Below, in pieces: positions 16,452 to 25,758 of a stretch of 64,000 nt of DNA. Below the pieces are notes generated by a model that made no database searches, was not told the origin of the DNA, and was given only the letters and a program-made list of their open reading frames with translations. The number at the start of each line of letters is the position of its first letter. Positions within the stretch are counted from its first letter, which is position 1. Source of the stretch: Conyzicola lurida. GTDB lineage: Bacteria; Actinomycetota; Actinomycetes; Actinomycetales; Microbacteriaceae. Both the position numbers and the translations under genes were made by a program. The DNA lies in NCBI RefSeq assembly GCF_014204935.1, contig NZ_JACHMJ010000001.1, positions 434,001-498,000 on the forward strand, in the 5' to 3' direction.

Positions 16452-17126
16452 ATGTTCTACTGGTTCATGAAAAACCTCGTTGCGGGGCCGTTGTTACGCA
16501 CGCTGTTCCGTCCCCGCCTCGAGGGGGTCGAGAACATCCCTCGTGACGGTGCCGTGATCCTCGCGAGCAACCACCTGTCGTTCATCGACTCGGTCATCCT
16601 CCCGCTCGTGATCAAGCGGCGCATCTACTTCCTCGCCGCGAGCACCTACTTCACCGGCAAGGGCCTCGGCTCGTGGGCGGTGAAACACTTCCTGCGCGCC
16701 ACCGGCATGATCCCGATCGACCGTTCCGGCGGCAAAGCCTCCGAGGCCTCGCTGCAGGCGGGCATGAGCGTGCTCAGCAAAGGCAATGTGCTGGGCATCT
16801 ACCCCGAGGGCTCGCGCAGTCGCGACGGCAAGATGCACCGCGGTCGCACCGGTGTCGCCCGCATGGTGCTCGAATCCGGCGCCACTGTGATCCCCGTCGC
16901 CATGATCGACACCGACAAGGTCATGCCGAGCGACGGCAAGGGTGTGAAGATCCAGCGCATCGGCATCTCGTTCGGCGAGCCCCTCGACTTCAGCGAATTC
17001 GCGGACCAGACCACCGATCACACCACCTTGCGCATCATCACGGACAGGATCATGGATGCCATCCGTGCGCTGAGCGGACAGGCGTACGTCGACGAATACG
17101 GCGTGCAGAGCAAAAAGAAGAGTTAG
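16452..17126 (+). CDS. plsC: 1-acyl-sn-glycerol-3-phosphate acyltransferase (PlsC family)
   Basis: A 224-residue acyltransferase that adds the second acyl chain to lysophosphatidic acid in phospholipid synthesis, acting at the inner membrane face. The catalytic block NHLSFID (HX4D type) lies near residues 38-44, and the substrate-binding EGSRSRDG near 119-126. The N-terminus MFYWFMKNLVAGPLLR is hydrophobic as usual. The start at 16452 follows a weak GGGGCTG site. The stop overlaps the end of the convergent reductase gene by 4 bases. Confidence 0.92.
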   Translation: MFYWFMKNLVAGPLLRTLFRPRLEGVENIPRDGAVILASNHLSFIDSVILPLVIKRRIYFLAASTYFTGKGLGSWAVKHFLRATGMIPIDRSGGKASEASLQAGMSVLSKGNVLGIYPEGSRSRDGKMHRGRTGVARMVLESGATVIPVAMIDTDKVMPSDGKGVKIQRIGISFGEPLDFSEFADQTTDHTTLRIITDRIMDAIRALSGQAYVDEYGVQSKKKS

Positions 17127-17677
17127 AGCGCTTCGTAGCGCAGGTAGACCACCCCGTTCGGAAACCGCCGTTCGTCGAGCAGCCGCAGCGACGCGAGCGA
17201 GCCGGACGGCAGGAACGGCGTGCCGCCTCCGACGATCACCGGGCTGAGATACAGCGCGTACTCGTCGACCAGTCGGGCGGCGATCGCCTGGGCCGCGATG
17301 TCCGGGCCTCCGATTGAGATGTCGGATGTCGCGACGGACTTGAGTCTGCGCACGGCGTCCGCGTCGAACGCGCGCTCGATGCGGGTGCGGGGTGTCAGCG
17401 GCTCGGCGAGGGTGGTCGAGTACACGACCTTGTCGGCGGCACGCCAGATCTCGGCGTAGTCGCGGACCACCGCGGGCTCGTCGGCGATGTCGAGCGTCTG
17501 CCAGACGTGCATCACGTCGTACATGCGTCGGCCGTAGAGGTAGGTGCCGACCGACCGTTCGAGCGCGTTGACGTGCGCGTGCACCTCCTGGGTCGGGGCA
17601 CTCCAGTCGAATTCCCCGTTTTCGTCGGCGATGTAGCCGTCGAGGGACATGATTCCCGAATAGATGAGCCGCGCCAT
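17123..17677 (-). CDS. Dihydrofolate reductase family protein (RibD C-terminal domain-like)
   Basis: A 184-residue protein of the RibD_C/YyaP type, with the opening LIYSGIMSLDGYIADENG, YGRRMYD in the middle and GGGTPFLPSG near the C-terminus, where the cofactor-binding glycines sit. Relatives are NADPH-dependent reductases of unknown substrate and are not true DHFR. The minus-strand frame extends far upstream of 17677, but only as a shadow of the next gene. Start choice rests on the conserved family N-terminus. Confidence 0.88.
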   Translation of the reverse strand: MARLIYSGIMSLDGYIADENGEFDWSAPTQEVHAHVNALERSVGTYLYGRRMYDVMHVWQTLDIADEPAVVRDYAEIWRAADKVVYSTTLAEPLTPRTRIERAFDADAVRRLKSVATSDISIGGPDIAAQAIAARLVDEYALYLSPVIVGGGTPFLPSGSLASLRLLDERRFPNGVVYLRYEAL

Positions 17678-17842
17678 GGCGACCAGTGTGCGCTGCCGGG
17701 GCGGAGCGGGGCAAGGGGCCGCGGCATCCCGCACCGGCGTGTTGTTTGCCGCACGTTTACCGACGGTTTTCTCTGATACCCAACACTTTCGTGGCACCCG
17801 TTCGGGGCTTCCCCTCACTTTCGCGAAGGCACCCACTTTTCT

Positions 17843-20800
17843 ATGCGCACTTTCCGACGGCCCATCGTGGCCGCCCTCACCGGCCTGGCACTCGTGGTGC
17901 CGCTCTCCGCGGTCGCGGCGCCGGCGCTCGCCGTTCCCGCCCTGCCCACCGTCGCGATCAACGAGATCGAGTCGAACGGCGACGCCACCGACTGGGTCGA
18001 GCTCGTCAACACCGGAACCGACCCGGTCGATATCTCGGGCCTGATCTTCAGCGACAACAAGGACGAGGACAAGGTCGTCATCCCTCCGAACACCGTGCTG
18101 CCCGTCGGCGGGTTCTACGTCATCGACGAACCCGCGCTGACGTTCGGTTTGGGCGGAGGGGACTCGGCACGCCTGTTCACGGCCGACAACCTGACGCTGA
18201 TCGACTCCTACGTGTGGACGGCGCACGCGGCCGTCACGTACGGGCGCTACCCCAACGGCACGGGCGCCTGGATCGCGACGGATGCCGCGACCAAGGGTGC
18301 GCCGAACACGGCGGTCCTGCCGAAGGTCGCGATCAACGAGATCGAGTCGAACGGCGACGCCACCGACTGGGTCGAGCTCGTCAACACCGGAACGACATCG
18401 GTGGACATCTCGGGTCTGATCTTCAGCGACAACAAGGACGAGGACAAGGTCGTCATCCCGGCGAACACCGTGCTGCCCGTCGGCGGGTTCTACGTGATCG
18501 ACGAGCCGGCGCTGACGTTCGGCCTGGGTGGCGGCGACTCCGCGCGCCTCTTCACGGCAGACAACCTGACGCTGATCGACTCCTACGTGTGGACGGCACA
18601 CGCGGCCGTCACGTACGGGCGCTACCCGGACGGCACCGGCGCGTGGACGTCGTCGACCGTCGCGAGCAAAGGTGCGGCCAACCCGTCGGCGGTCGTGGTG
18701 ACCCCGACGCCGACCCCCACGCCGCCGACGACGCTCCCCGCGCTGCGCATCAACGAGGTCGAGTCCAACGGCGGCACGCCCGGCGACTGGGTCGAGCTGT
18801 ACAACTCGGGGTCGACCGCGGTCGATATCTCGGGCTACGTCTTCCGTGACAACTCGTCGGCGGCGGACCACGCGTACCTGATCCCGGCGGGATCCTCCGT
18901 CGCAGCCGGCGGCTACTTCCTGCTCGAGGAGGCGGCGTTCGGGTACGGACTCGGCGCTCCCGACTCCGCCCGCCTGTTCGCGGCCGACGGTGTCACCGTG
19001 GTCGACGAGCGCAGCTGGACGGCACACGCCATCCCCACCCTCGGCGTCTGCGGCACCTCGTTCATCGTCACCACCTCGTCGACGAAGGGCGCGGTCAATG
19101 ACTGCAGCCCGCCCGTACGCATCAACGAAGTCGAGTCGAACGGCGACACCACCGACTGGATCGAACTGAAGAACAACGGGGCAGCCGCGGTCGACCTCGG
19201 CGGCTTCATCCTCAAGGACAACGGCGACAAGGACTCCTACACGTTCCCGACGCCGACGACGCTCGCGGCCGGCGCCTACCTCGTCGTCGAGCCGGTGTTC
19301 GGATTGGGCGGCGGCGACTCCGCGCGCCTGTTCGCCGCCGACGGCACCACGGTGATCGACAGCTACACCTGGACCGCCCACGCGACGACCACCTACGGCC
19401 GCTGCCCCGACGGCACCGGCGAATTCGCCACCACGGCGGCGTCGACCAAGGGCGCGGTCAACGCGTGTGTCGGCGACGTCGTCACGAGCCCGTGGCCCGG
19501 CGCCGAGACGGTGACCGCCGTCGACGCGCAGAATACCTACGCGAGCAACCTCAGCGGACTCGCCTACGAGACCGCCGTTTCGGGCGACGTGCTCTGGGCC
19601 GTGCAGAACGGACCGGGCACGCTGTTCCGACTGACGGAGAACGGATCCACCTGGGCCTCCGATTCCAGCAGCGGCTGGGGGAGCGGCACGGTGCTGCACT
19701 ACCCGAACGGCACCGGCAACGTCGACGCGGAGGGCGTGACCCTCACCGCGGCGGGCGCCGTCGGCGGGTTGTTCGTCTCGAGCGAGCGTGACAACGACGC
19801 GGGCAGCGTGAGCCGCACCTCGGTGCTGCGCTACGACGTCACGACGCCCGCGACCGTGCTGAACGCGACCATGGAGTGGAACCTCACCGCGGACCTGCCG
19901 ACCGTGGGTGCGAACCTCGGCCTCGAGGCGATCGCCTGGGTGCCCGACTCGTTCTTGGTCGGGGAGGGGCTGGTCGACGAGACCACCGGTGCCGCATACA
20001 ACCCGGCGGCCCACGCGAATCACGGTACGGGGCTGTTCTTCGTCGGTCTCGAGGCCGGCGGCGTCTACGCCTACGCGCTCGACCAGGTGACGGGCGGATA
20101 CACCCGCATCGCCACCGTCACGACCGGCCTCGGCGGCGTCATGGACCTCGAGTTCGACGCCGAGAACGGCGCGCTCTGGGCGGTCTGCGACGACACCTGC
20201 AACGGCCGCTCGGCCGTGCTCGAGGTCGGCGCCGACGGACACTTCGCGACCGCGACCGTGTACGAGCGTCCCGCGGGCATGCCGAACCTCAACAACGAGG
20301 GCTTCGCGATCTCCCCGCAGTCCGCCTGCGTCGCCGGAGCGAAGAGCGTGTTCTGGGCCGACGACTCGAGCACCGGTGGCTTCGCCCTGCGAGCCGGCTC
20401 GATCGACTGCACCGTGGTGACGGAGCCGACGCCTGAGCCGACGCCCACGCCGACGCCCACGCCCACGCCGACGCCGACGCCCAAGCCCACCCCGGTCCCG
20501 ACGCCCACCCCGACGCCGGTGCCGACTCCGACTCCGACTCCGACGCCCACCCCGGAGCCCGAGGAGCCGGGAACGACCCCGACGCCCACCCCGGCGCCGA
20601 CCCCGACCCCGGCGCCGACCGTTCCCCCGGTCGATCCGGAAGTTCCCCCGGTCACTCCGACGGTGCCCCCGGTCGAGCCGACACCGGCACCGACGGTTCC
20701 CCCGGTCGATCCTGAGGTTCCCCCGGTCACTCCCACGGTTCCCCCGGTCGATCCGGAGGTACCCCCGGTGGAACCGACTGTTCCCCCGGTCGGTCCGGAA

Positions 20801-21265
20801 ATTCCCCCGGTCGAACCGACTGTTCCCCCGGTCGGTCCGGCGCCGAGCGACGGTGCGCCCGTCCCGGTCTCCGAGACACTGTTCACCGAGGCCGCCCGCG
20901 GTCCCGTCAGCTCCCCGTCCAGCGCGACCGAGGGCGGCAGCATCACGATCACGGTCGGCATCCAGTACGCCGGCGAGACGGTCGACGTCTGGGTGCACTC
21001 GACGCCGGTGCTGCTCGGCACGACGGTCGTGCGCGCCGACGGCACCGTGCGCGTCACCCTGCCGGCGGGCCTCACCGGCGAACACCGCATCGCGGTCGTC
21101 GCCGAGGACGGGACGCTCATCGGCTGGGACAACGTGTCCATCGCCGCGACGGAGACGCTCGCGAGCACGGGCGCGGACCTCGGCGGTCCGATCCGGGCGG
21201 CGCTGATCCTGCTTCTGGCGGGCGCGGGGCTCCTGGTGCTCCGACGTCGGCAGGCAACGGCGTAA
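17843..21265 (+). CDS. Sortase-type wall protein with four lamin-tail domains and a phytase-like domain
   Basis: A 1140-residue secreted protein. Residues 1-32 form a signal peptide ([16 protein letters not shown]). Four lamin-tail (LTD) domains follow at about 33-155, 158-280, 300-425 and 430-555, each opening with INE(I/V)ESNG...DW(V/I)EL. The next region (about 560-850; [28 protein letters not shown]) looks like the esterase-like-of-phytase beta-propeller. A Pro/Thr/Val linker spans about 855-1000. The end carries LASTG (residues 1106-1110), a hydrophobic helix and RRRQATA, which is a sorting signal of the LAXTG type used by class E sortases in actinobacteria. No sortase is in the window. 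LTD domains in bacteria often occur with nucleases or phosphodiesterases; the function here is unknown. No clear Shine-Dalgarno sequence precedes the ATG. Confidence 0.85.
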   Translation: MRTFRRPIVAALTGLALVVPLSAVAAPALAVPALPTVAINEIESNGDATDWVELVNTGTDPVDISGLIFSDNKDEDKVVIPPNTVLPVGGFYVIDEPALTFGLGGGDSARLFTADNLTLIDSYVWTAHAAVTYGRYPNGTGAWIATDAATKGAPNTAVLPKVAINEIESNGDATDWVELVNTGTTSVDISGLIFSDNKDEDKVVIPANTVLPVGGFYVIDEPALTFGLGGGDSARLFTADNLTLIDSYVWTAHAAVTYGRYPDGTGAWTSSTVASKGAANPSAVVVTPTPTPTPPTTLPALRINEVESNGGTPGDWVELYNSGSTAVDISGYVFRDNSSAADHAYLIPAGSSVAAGGYFLLEEAAFGYGLGAPDSARLFAADGVTVVDERSWTAHAIPTLGVCGTSFIVTTSSTKGAVNDCSPPVRINEVESNGDTTDWIELKNNGAAAVDLGGFILKDNGDKDSYTFPTPTTLAAGAYLVVEPVFGLGGGDSARLFAADGTTVIDSYTWTAHATTTYGRCPDGTGEFATTAASTKGAVNACVGDVVTSPWPGAETVTAVDAQNTYASNLSGLAYETAVSGDVLWAVQNGPGTLFRLTENGSTWASDSSSGWGSGTVLHYPNGTGNVDAEGVTLTAAGAVGGLFVSSERDNDAGSVSRTSVLRYDVTTPATVLNATMEWNLTADLPTVGANLGLEAIAWVPDSFLVGEGLVDETTGAAYNPAAHANHGTGLFFVGLEAGGVYAYALDQVTGGYTRIATVTTGLGGVMDLEFDAENGALWAVCDDTCNGRSAVLEVGADGHFATATVYERPAGMPNLNNEGFAISPQSACVAGAKSVFWADDSSTGGFALRAGSIDCTVVTEPTPEPTPTPTPTPTPTPTPKPTPVPTPTPTPVPTPTPTPTPTPEPEEPGTTPTPTPAPTPTPAPTVPPVDPEVPPVTPTVPPVEPTPAPTVPPVDPEVPPVTPTVPPVDPEVPPVEPTVPPVGPEIPPVEPTVPPVGPAPSDGAPVPVSETLFTEAARGPVSSPSSATEGGSITITVGIQYAGETVDVWVHSTPVLLGTTVVRADGTVRVTLPAGLTGEHRIAVVAEDGTLIGWDNVSIAATETLASTGADLGGPIRAALILLLAGAGLLVLRRRQATA
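17951..18690 (+). repeat. Tandem duplication of a 375-bp unit encoding the first two lamin-tail domains
   Basis: The sequence starting GTCGCGATCAACGAGATCGA at 17951 recurs at 18326 and stays almost identical through the unit, including synonymous positions. This points to a recent duplication. The third and fourth LTD domains are far more diverged. Confidence 0.85.
20627..20840 (+). repeat. Degenerate Pro-rich codon repeat (TTCCCCCGGTC) in the wall-protein linker
   Basis: GTTCCCCCGGTCGATCCGGA and variants recur about ten times in frame, encoding V-P-P-V-(D/E/T/G)-P units. It follows a simple (Pro-Thr)n stretch and forms the wall-spanning linker before the C-terminal domain. Confidence 0.75.
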
Positions 21266-21287
21266 CCCCGGCGTTCCGGGTCGCGGG

Positions 21288-21319
21288 ATCGCTATGCCAC
21301 GTCAGCGTGGCATAGCGAT
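21288..21319. terminator. Hairpin terminator after the wall-protein gene
   Basis: ATCGCTATGCCACG and CGTGGCATAGCGAT pair over 14 bp with loop TCAG, 22 bases after the stop, and TTT follows. Confidence 0.8.
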
Positions 21320-21394
21320 TTCGCGCATCCGTGAGCCGCGCACCGTACCCGCGCAGACGTGAGCTGCGAAGCCGGCCGCGCGAGTTCGCCGCGC

Positions 21395-21444
21395 GTTGCC
21401 ACGAATCGACCGATAGCGCGCGGGTGCGGGTCGATTTGCGGCAT
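21395..21444. repeat. GTTGCC...GGCAAC-type inverted repeat, copy 1
   Basis: GTTGCCACGAATCGACC faces GGGTCGATTTGCGGCA after a short GC-rich spacer. A more perfect copy of the same element is at 25588-25638. It lies in the 221-bp gap between convergent genes, which otherwise holds nothing recognisable. Confidence 0.55.
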
Positions 21445-21486
21445 TCGGGCGGGGCGCCGGCCGCGGCATCCCGAGTCTGTAGTCGG

Positions 21487-22029
21487 TCAGTCGGTCTGCC
21501 AGCCGAGGAAGCGGCGGTCGAGATTGCCGACATCGCGCTGAACGGCGCGCATGCGGGCGGCCCGAGTGTCGGCCTCGGCGGATATCGCGACGAGCATGTC
21601 GAGGCGCGCGTCCAGCACGGCGCCGATCTCGGTCCACGCGTCGGCGCGGGCGTCCTCGGCGACGGAGGAGACTAACTGGGCGTCGTCACGGAGCCGCAGC
21701 AGCTCGGCGGCGAGGGCGCGGTAGATGTCCGCGCGCTGGCGGAGAGTCTGCAGGTCGGCGGGGCGGTAGTCGTGCTGATGGCGCAGCGCCCCGAACGCCT
21801 GCGCGGCGGCGCCCTCCTCGACCTCCATGCGCTCGGCGGAGGCGGACTGCTCGTCGGCCAGGCGGCGCAGCTCGTCGCGGACGAAGCCGGGGAGGTCGAG
21901 CGACGCGAGGGACTCGTCGCGGCGCAGCGTGCCGACGATCAGGTGGTTCTTCGCCATCAGCGTCAGCGCCGACCGGGCGATCAGCACGCCTTCGTCGATG
22001 GCGCGGGCGGAGTGCTGCGCCGGGATCAT
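21487..22029 (-). CDS. Hypothetical alpha-helical protein (180 residues)
   Basis: A soluble protein with long amphipathic helices, e.g. FVRDELRRLADEQSASAERM, LRQRADIYRALAAELLRLRD and a C-terminal AEADTRAARMRAVQRDVGNLD. It is probably a coiled-coil bundle. No cysteine, signal peptide or known motif is visible. The ATG at 22029 gives MIPAQHSARAIDEG; the frame runs 12 codons further but without a better start. Function unknown. Confidence 0.7.
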   Translation of the reverse strand: MIPAQHSARAIDEGVLIARSALTLMAKNHLIVGTLRRDESLASLDLPGFVRDELRRLADEQSASAERMEVEEGAAAQAFGALRHQHDYRPADLQTLRQRADIYRALAAELLRLRDDAQLVSSVAEDARADAWTEIGAVLDARLDMLVAISAEADTRAARMRAVQRDVGNLDRRFLGWQTD

Positions 22030-22121
22030 GCGCTCAGTCTGGGACCGGAACGGGTGCCGCGGCAAGGCCGGGTGAGGGTTCCGCTATCGTCGGCCGCGTC
22101 ATCCTCTGCATAGTTGTCGAC

Positions 22122-22472
22122 ATGGCTGAAAAATTCGCGACCATCGACGAATACCTCGCGGCCCTCGACCCGGATAGCCGCGCGATCATCGAGCGCGTCC
22201 GCGAAACGATCCTCGCGGCGGTGCCGGGCGGCGAAGAGAAGTTCCGCTACCAGATGCCCGCCGTGATGCTGGACGGTCGGTATGCGATCCACTACGCGGC
22301 GTGGAAGAAGCACGTGGGGCTGTATCCGGTGCCGGTGCTGGAGGGCGAGCTCGAGGAGGAGCTGGCTCCGTACCGTTCGGGCAAGGACTCGGTGAACTTC
22401 GTGCTCGAGAAACCGATCCCGTACGACCTGATCGGGCGGGTGGCGGCGGCGATCGTGGCGCTGCGGCGGTAG
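22122..22472 (+). CDS. DUF1801/YdhG-family protein
   Basis: A 116-residue protein of the YdhG/YoiA family (DUF1801). It has the family features ATIDEYLAALDP, IIERVRETI, EEKFRYQMPAV and KHVGLYPVPVLE. Members fold like frataxin; Bacillus FraA (YdhG) has been described as an iron chaperone, but most members are uncharacterised. Length is normal. It converges on the chitinase gene, with a shared terminator between them. Confidence 0.85.
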   Translation: MAEKFATIDEYLAALDPDSRAIIERVRETILAAVPGGEEKFRYQMPAVMLDGRYAIHYAAWKKHVGLYPVPVLEGELEEELAPYRSGKDSVNFVLEKPIPYDLIGRVAAAIVALRR

Positions 22473-22485
22473 CGGGCGGACACGA

Positions 22486-22521
22486 CGACGGCCCCGGTTC
22501 GCGGAAGAACCGGGGCCGTCG
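22486..22521. terminator. Bidirectional terminator between DUF1801 and chitinase genes
   Basis: CGACGGCCCCGGTTC and GAACCGGGGCCGTCG pair perfectly over 15 bp with a 6-nt loop, between convergent genes. Confidence 0.85.
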
Positions 22522-22535
22522 CTGTCACGCGGGTG

Positions 22536-24395
22536 TTACGGGGTCACTCCCCACGGACCGTACTGGACCGCGCCGGGGACGTCGCCCTTGGTCCACCACT
22601 TGGCGGTGTACGAGACGCCGTTGTACGTGGTCTTCGTTCCCACCGTGTAGATCGTCGTCGACGACCAGGCGGCGATCGGCAGGGGTGCCCCCGAGCAGGT
22701 GTTCACGAACTGCCACGGGTCGGACGTGCCGGGCTTGTCACCCTTGGTCCACCACTTGGCCTTGTAGATGCTGCCGTTGATCGACGCCTCGATGCCGACC
22801 GTGTAGACCTTCGACGCATCCCAGGCCGCCACCGTGCAGGTGCCGGGGGTCGGGGTGGGCGTCGGGGTCGGCGTGACCGTCGGGGTAGGCGTCGGCGTCG
22901 GCGTAGGCGTGACCGTCGGCGTCGGCGTCGGAACCGGGGTCGGCGTAGGCGTCGGAACCGGGGTCGGAACCGGGGTCGGCGTAGGCGTCGGCGTCGGCGT
23001 CGGGGTCGGGGTCGGCGTCACCACCGGCCCGCTCGACCCGGCCAGACCCGCGGCCAGGGCGTTGATCAGCGTGCCGTCGCGGTTGCCCGAGAGGTCCCAC
23101 CACATCGCGCCGCCGAGGCCGTTGGCGACGATGTACTTCGCCTTGTTCGCGACCGACTGGGCGTTGTCGTAGCTCCACCACTGGTCGCCGTTGCTGCGCC
23201 AGGCCGATCCGCTGATCGCGTCGTAGTACTCGGTGCCGAGCGTCTTGATGTCGTCGTAGTTCGACATGCCCCAGCCGTTGGTGCCGGCCGCTGCGCCCGT
23301 GGCGACTCCCCACGGCTTGCTCGAGGGAGCACCCTGCCAGCCGAGGCCGTACATCGGGATGCCCATGCCCAGTTGGGCGGGATCGACGCCGGCCTTCGTG
23401 TACTCCTTGATCGAGGCATCCACACTGAACCGGTCGGCGACGTTACGCGTGTCGGTCGGGTCGGCGTAGAGGTTGCTCTGGTGCCCGGTCTTGGTCGACG
23501 CCCATGCGCCGTAGAGGTCGTAGCCCTGCACGTTGGCGTAGTCGAGGTACTCGAAGATCTCGGGGTTGTTCCAGCCGCCGGCCTTGATGGCGACCGGGTT
23601 CGCCGGTACGAACGCGCTCAGCGTGTAGTCCTTGCCGGTGATCGCGCCGTAAGCGTCGAGCTGGGTGCGGAACTCCTTGAGCAGCAGGCGCAGGTTGTTC
23701 GCGTCGTTGACGGTGTCGACGCCGTTGCCCGCGAGGCCGGTGTTGGTGCCGGGCCACTCCCAGTCGATGTCGATGCCCTCGAAGATGCCGGCGGCAGCGC
23801 CGACGCCGCCGCGGCCGTCGATCACGGGCAGATTCCCCTTGATGTACAGGTCGATGCACGAGGAGACGAGCTTCTTGCGCGAGGCGTCGGTCTTGGCGGC
23901 GGCCGAGAAGTTCTTCGACCAGGTCCAGCCGCCGAGCGAGATGACCGGCTTGAGGTTCGGGTTGAGCGTCTTCAGCTTCTTCAGCTGGTTGAACGAGCCG
24001 GCGAGCGGGGCGTTCCAGACGTCGGCGACCCCGTCGATCGAGGTGGCGGCCGTGTAGCTCTGCCCGTAGTCGGCGAACGCGTCGCCCTGGCCGCTGGTGT
24101 TGCTCTCGAAACAGCTCAGCGTGTCGGCGCTGATGTTGCCGAACGCGTAGTTGAGGGCCGTCAGATTGGCCGCGACCCCCGAGGTCTGGAGGTCCTTCAT
24201 CCTGTAGTTCAGTCCGTACACGCCCCACTGGGCGAAGTATCCGACGTTGCGGTAGCCGTTGAGGCCGGTCGCCGACACGGCGGTCGCGGTCGTGGGTGCA
24301 GCCACGGCCGTTCCTACGGTCAGCGTCGAAGCGATCAACGCTCCGCAGGTGATTGCGGCGGCGCCCAGAACGCGCCACGTTTTTTTAGATGTCAA
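22536..24395 (-). CDS. Secreted GH18 chitinase with two C-terminal CBM5/12-type modules
   Basis: A 619-residue endochitinase-like enzyme that cleaves chitin outside the cell. The signal peptide spans residues 1-33 (ends VGTAVAAP). The GH18 barrel covers about 45-440 with SLGGWTWS and the catalytic strand [10 protein letters not shown]; the proton-donor Glu is present, while the first Asp of the usual DGxDxDxE motif is Glu here. A (Pro-Thr)n linker (about 455-515) is followed by two chitin-binding modules, each with AW...YTVG...I/Y..KWWTKGD (about 520-565 and 575-619). The start is a TTG preceded by GGGGGAC. The upstream gap (24396-24572) contains a GTAGGCA/TGCCTAC dyad that could be a regulatory site shared with the divergent yeiH gene. 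Confidence 0.94.
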   Translation of the reverse strand: MTSKKTWRVLGAAAITCGALIASTLTVGTAVAAPTTATAVSATGLNGYRNVGYFAQWGVYGLNYRMKDLQTSGVAANLTALNYAFGNISADTLSCFESNTSGQGDAFADYGQSYTAATSIDGVADVWNAPLAGSFNQLKKLKTLNPNLKPVISLGGWTWSKNFSAAAKTDASRKKLVSSCIDLYIKGNLPVIDGRGGVGAAAGIFEGIDIDWEWPGTNTGLAGNGVDTVNDANNLRLLLKEFRTQLDAYGAITGKDYTLSAFVPANPVAIKAGGWNNPEIFEYLDYANVQGYDLYGAWASTKTGHQSNLYADPTDTRNVADRFSVDASIKEYTKAGVDPAQLGMGIPMYGLGWQGAPSSKPWGVATGAAAGTNGWGMSNYDDIKTLGTEYYDAISGSAWRSNGDQWWSYDNAQSVANKAKYIVANGLGGAMWWDLSGNRDGTLINALAAGLAGSSGPVVTPTPTPTPTPTPTPTPVPTPVPTPTPTPVPTPTPTVTPTPTPTPTPTVTPTPTPTPTPGTCTVAAWDASKVYTVGIEASINGSIYKAKWWTKGDKPGTSDPWQFVNTCSGAPLPIAAWSSTTIYTVGTKTTYNGVSYTAKWWTKGDVPGAVQYGPWGVTP

Positions 24396-24572
24396 TTACA
24401 GTCCCCCGTCATTCGTCAGTAGGCATCGGGTGGGCGGGGACGCCACTGCCTACGGCTCAACCTAAGCCATTCGCAACACAAAGTCGTGGTCGGGTGACAG
24501 ACCCTCACCTGAAGTGGGGGTGTGCGTCGGCTGTGTGCCCGCTGCACACCGAGGGTCGTCTACGGTCGAACC

Positions 24573-25568
24573 ATGCGACTTCTCCCCGGTATCGCCGTCG
24601 CGGCCGGCGGGCTCGCCCTCGCGTATCTCGCGCACCTGCTGCTTCCGGCCGTGCCGATCCTGACGTTCTGCGTGCTGTTCGGTCTCATCCTCGGCCAGAT
24701 TCCCGCGGCGAAGCCTGCTCTGGATGCCGCTCTGAAGCCCGGTCTCGCGCTCGCCGCGCGCCGCTTGCTGCGCATCGGGATCGTGCTGCTCGGCCTGAGC
24801 CTCAGCCTCGTCGACATCGTCGACCTCGGTGCGCCCACCCTGATCGCCGTGGTCGTCGTGGTGGCGCTCACCTTCTTCGGCACGCTCGCCCTCGGCCGAC
24901 TCGCCCGCCTGCCGGGCGACCAGCCGTTGCTCATCGCCGCCGGCTTCTCGATCTGCGGCATCTCGGCGATCGGCGCCATGTCGGCGGTGACCCGCAGCAA
25001 GCCCAGCGACATCGCCGTACCCGCCGCGCTCGTCACACTCTGCGGCAGTCTCGCGATCGCCGTGCTCCCGCTGCTGCAGGCGCCGCTCGGGTTCAGCAAC
25101 CTGCAGTTCGGCGCGTGGGCCGGGGCCAGCGTGCACGACGTCGGACAGGTCGTCGCCGTCGCGCAGACCGCCGGGGCCTCCGCGCTCGCCCTTGCCATCG
25201 CCGTCAAGCTGACCCGCGTCATCCTGCTCGCACCCCTCGTGGCCGGAGTGGGCCTGTACCGCCGTCGTACGGAGAGCGGCGGGCCTGATGCGGCCGTCGC
25301 CGCGCGGCCGCCGGTCGTGCCGCTGTTCGTGGCCGGATTCCTGGCGGCGATGCTCGCGCGCACGGTGCTGCCGGTGCCCGAGATCGCGCTCCAGACCGCG
25401 AGCGTCGTGCAGACCGTGCTCTTCGGGCTCGCGCTCGTGGCGCTCGGGTCGTCGATCCGGATCGGCTCGCTCGTGCGCACCAGCGGGCGCTCGCTGCTCG
25501 TCGGCCTCGCGTCGTGGGTGCTCGTCGCGGCGCTGGCCTGGGTCGCGGTGGTCCTGACCACCGCGTAG
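24573..25568 (+). CDS. YeiH-family putative sulfate/anion exporter (UPF0324)
   Basis: A 331-residue polytopic membrane protein with about ten helices. Family landmarks are FGLILGQIP, the inner repeat AARRLLRIGIVLLG, FSICGISAIGAMSAV and GASVHDVGQVVAVA. YeiH proteins are annotated as sulfate or anion exporters on limited evidence. The ATG at 24573 was preferred to an upstream in-frame ATG, since it begins directly before the first helix. It is divergent from the chitinase gene. Confidence 0.9.
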   Translation: MRLLPGIAVAAGGLALAYLAHLLLPAVPILTFCVLFGLILGQIPAAKPALDAALKPGLALAARRLLRIGIVLLGLSLSLVDIVDLGAPTLIAVVVVVALTFFGTLALGRLARLPGDQPLLIAAGFSICGISAIGAMSAVTRSKPSDIAVPAALVTLCGSLAIAVLPLLQAPLGFSNLQFGAWAGASVHDVGQVVAVAQTAGASALALAIAVKLTRVILLAPLVAGVGLYRRRTESGGPDAAVAARPPVVPLFVAGFLAAMLARTVLPVPEIALQTASVVQTVLFGLALVALGSSIRIGSLVRTSGRSLLVGLASWVLVAALAWVAVVLTTA

Positions 25569-25587
25569 GCCGCCTCTCGGGCCGCGA

Positions 25588-25638
25588 GTTGCCGCGAATC
25601 GACCCGTCGGTGGTGGCTATCGGTCGATGAGCGGCAAC
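25588..25638. repeat. GTTGCC...GGCAAC-type inverted repeat, copy 2
   Basis: GTTGCCGCGAATCGACC faces GGTCGATGAGCGGCAAC, 15 of 17 paired bases. It is the same family as 21395-21444 and may terminate yeiH. Confidence 0.65.
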
Positions 25639-25758
25639 GCGGTGGATGGACGGCGGGGCACGGCGTGACACAGCCCCGGCCGGCCTCGTTTGCCGCCCGT
25701 TCACCTCGCCTCGCTACACTCGCGGGATTCGTCGTCAGCACAGCCCCGAGGAGCTTTC

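Noticed and set aside
17678-21085. Long minus-strand open frame extending the RibD-like gene upstream
   Set aside because: Only the last 184 codons fit the family. The rest is antisense to the wall-protein gene and has a low-complexity Arg/Asp/Gly composition.
22850-23040. Regular GTCGGCGTCGG-type repeats, resembling an array
   Set aside because: They are codon repeats for the Pro-Thr linker of the chitinase. There are no spacers, so this is not a CRISPR array; the same holds for 20430-20620.
22533-24422. 629-codon plus-strand open frame over the chitinase gene
   Set aside because: It is an antisense shadow. The minus-strand frame has a signal peptide, GH18 motifs and binding modules.
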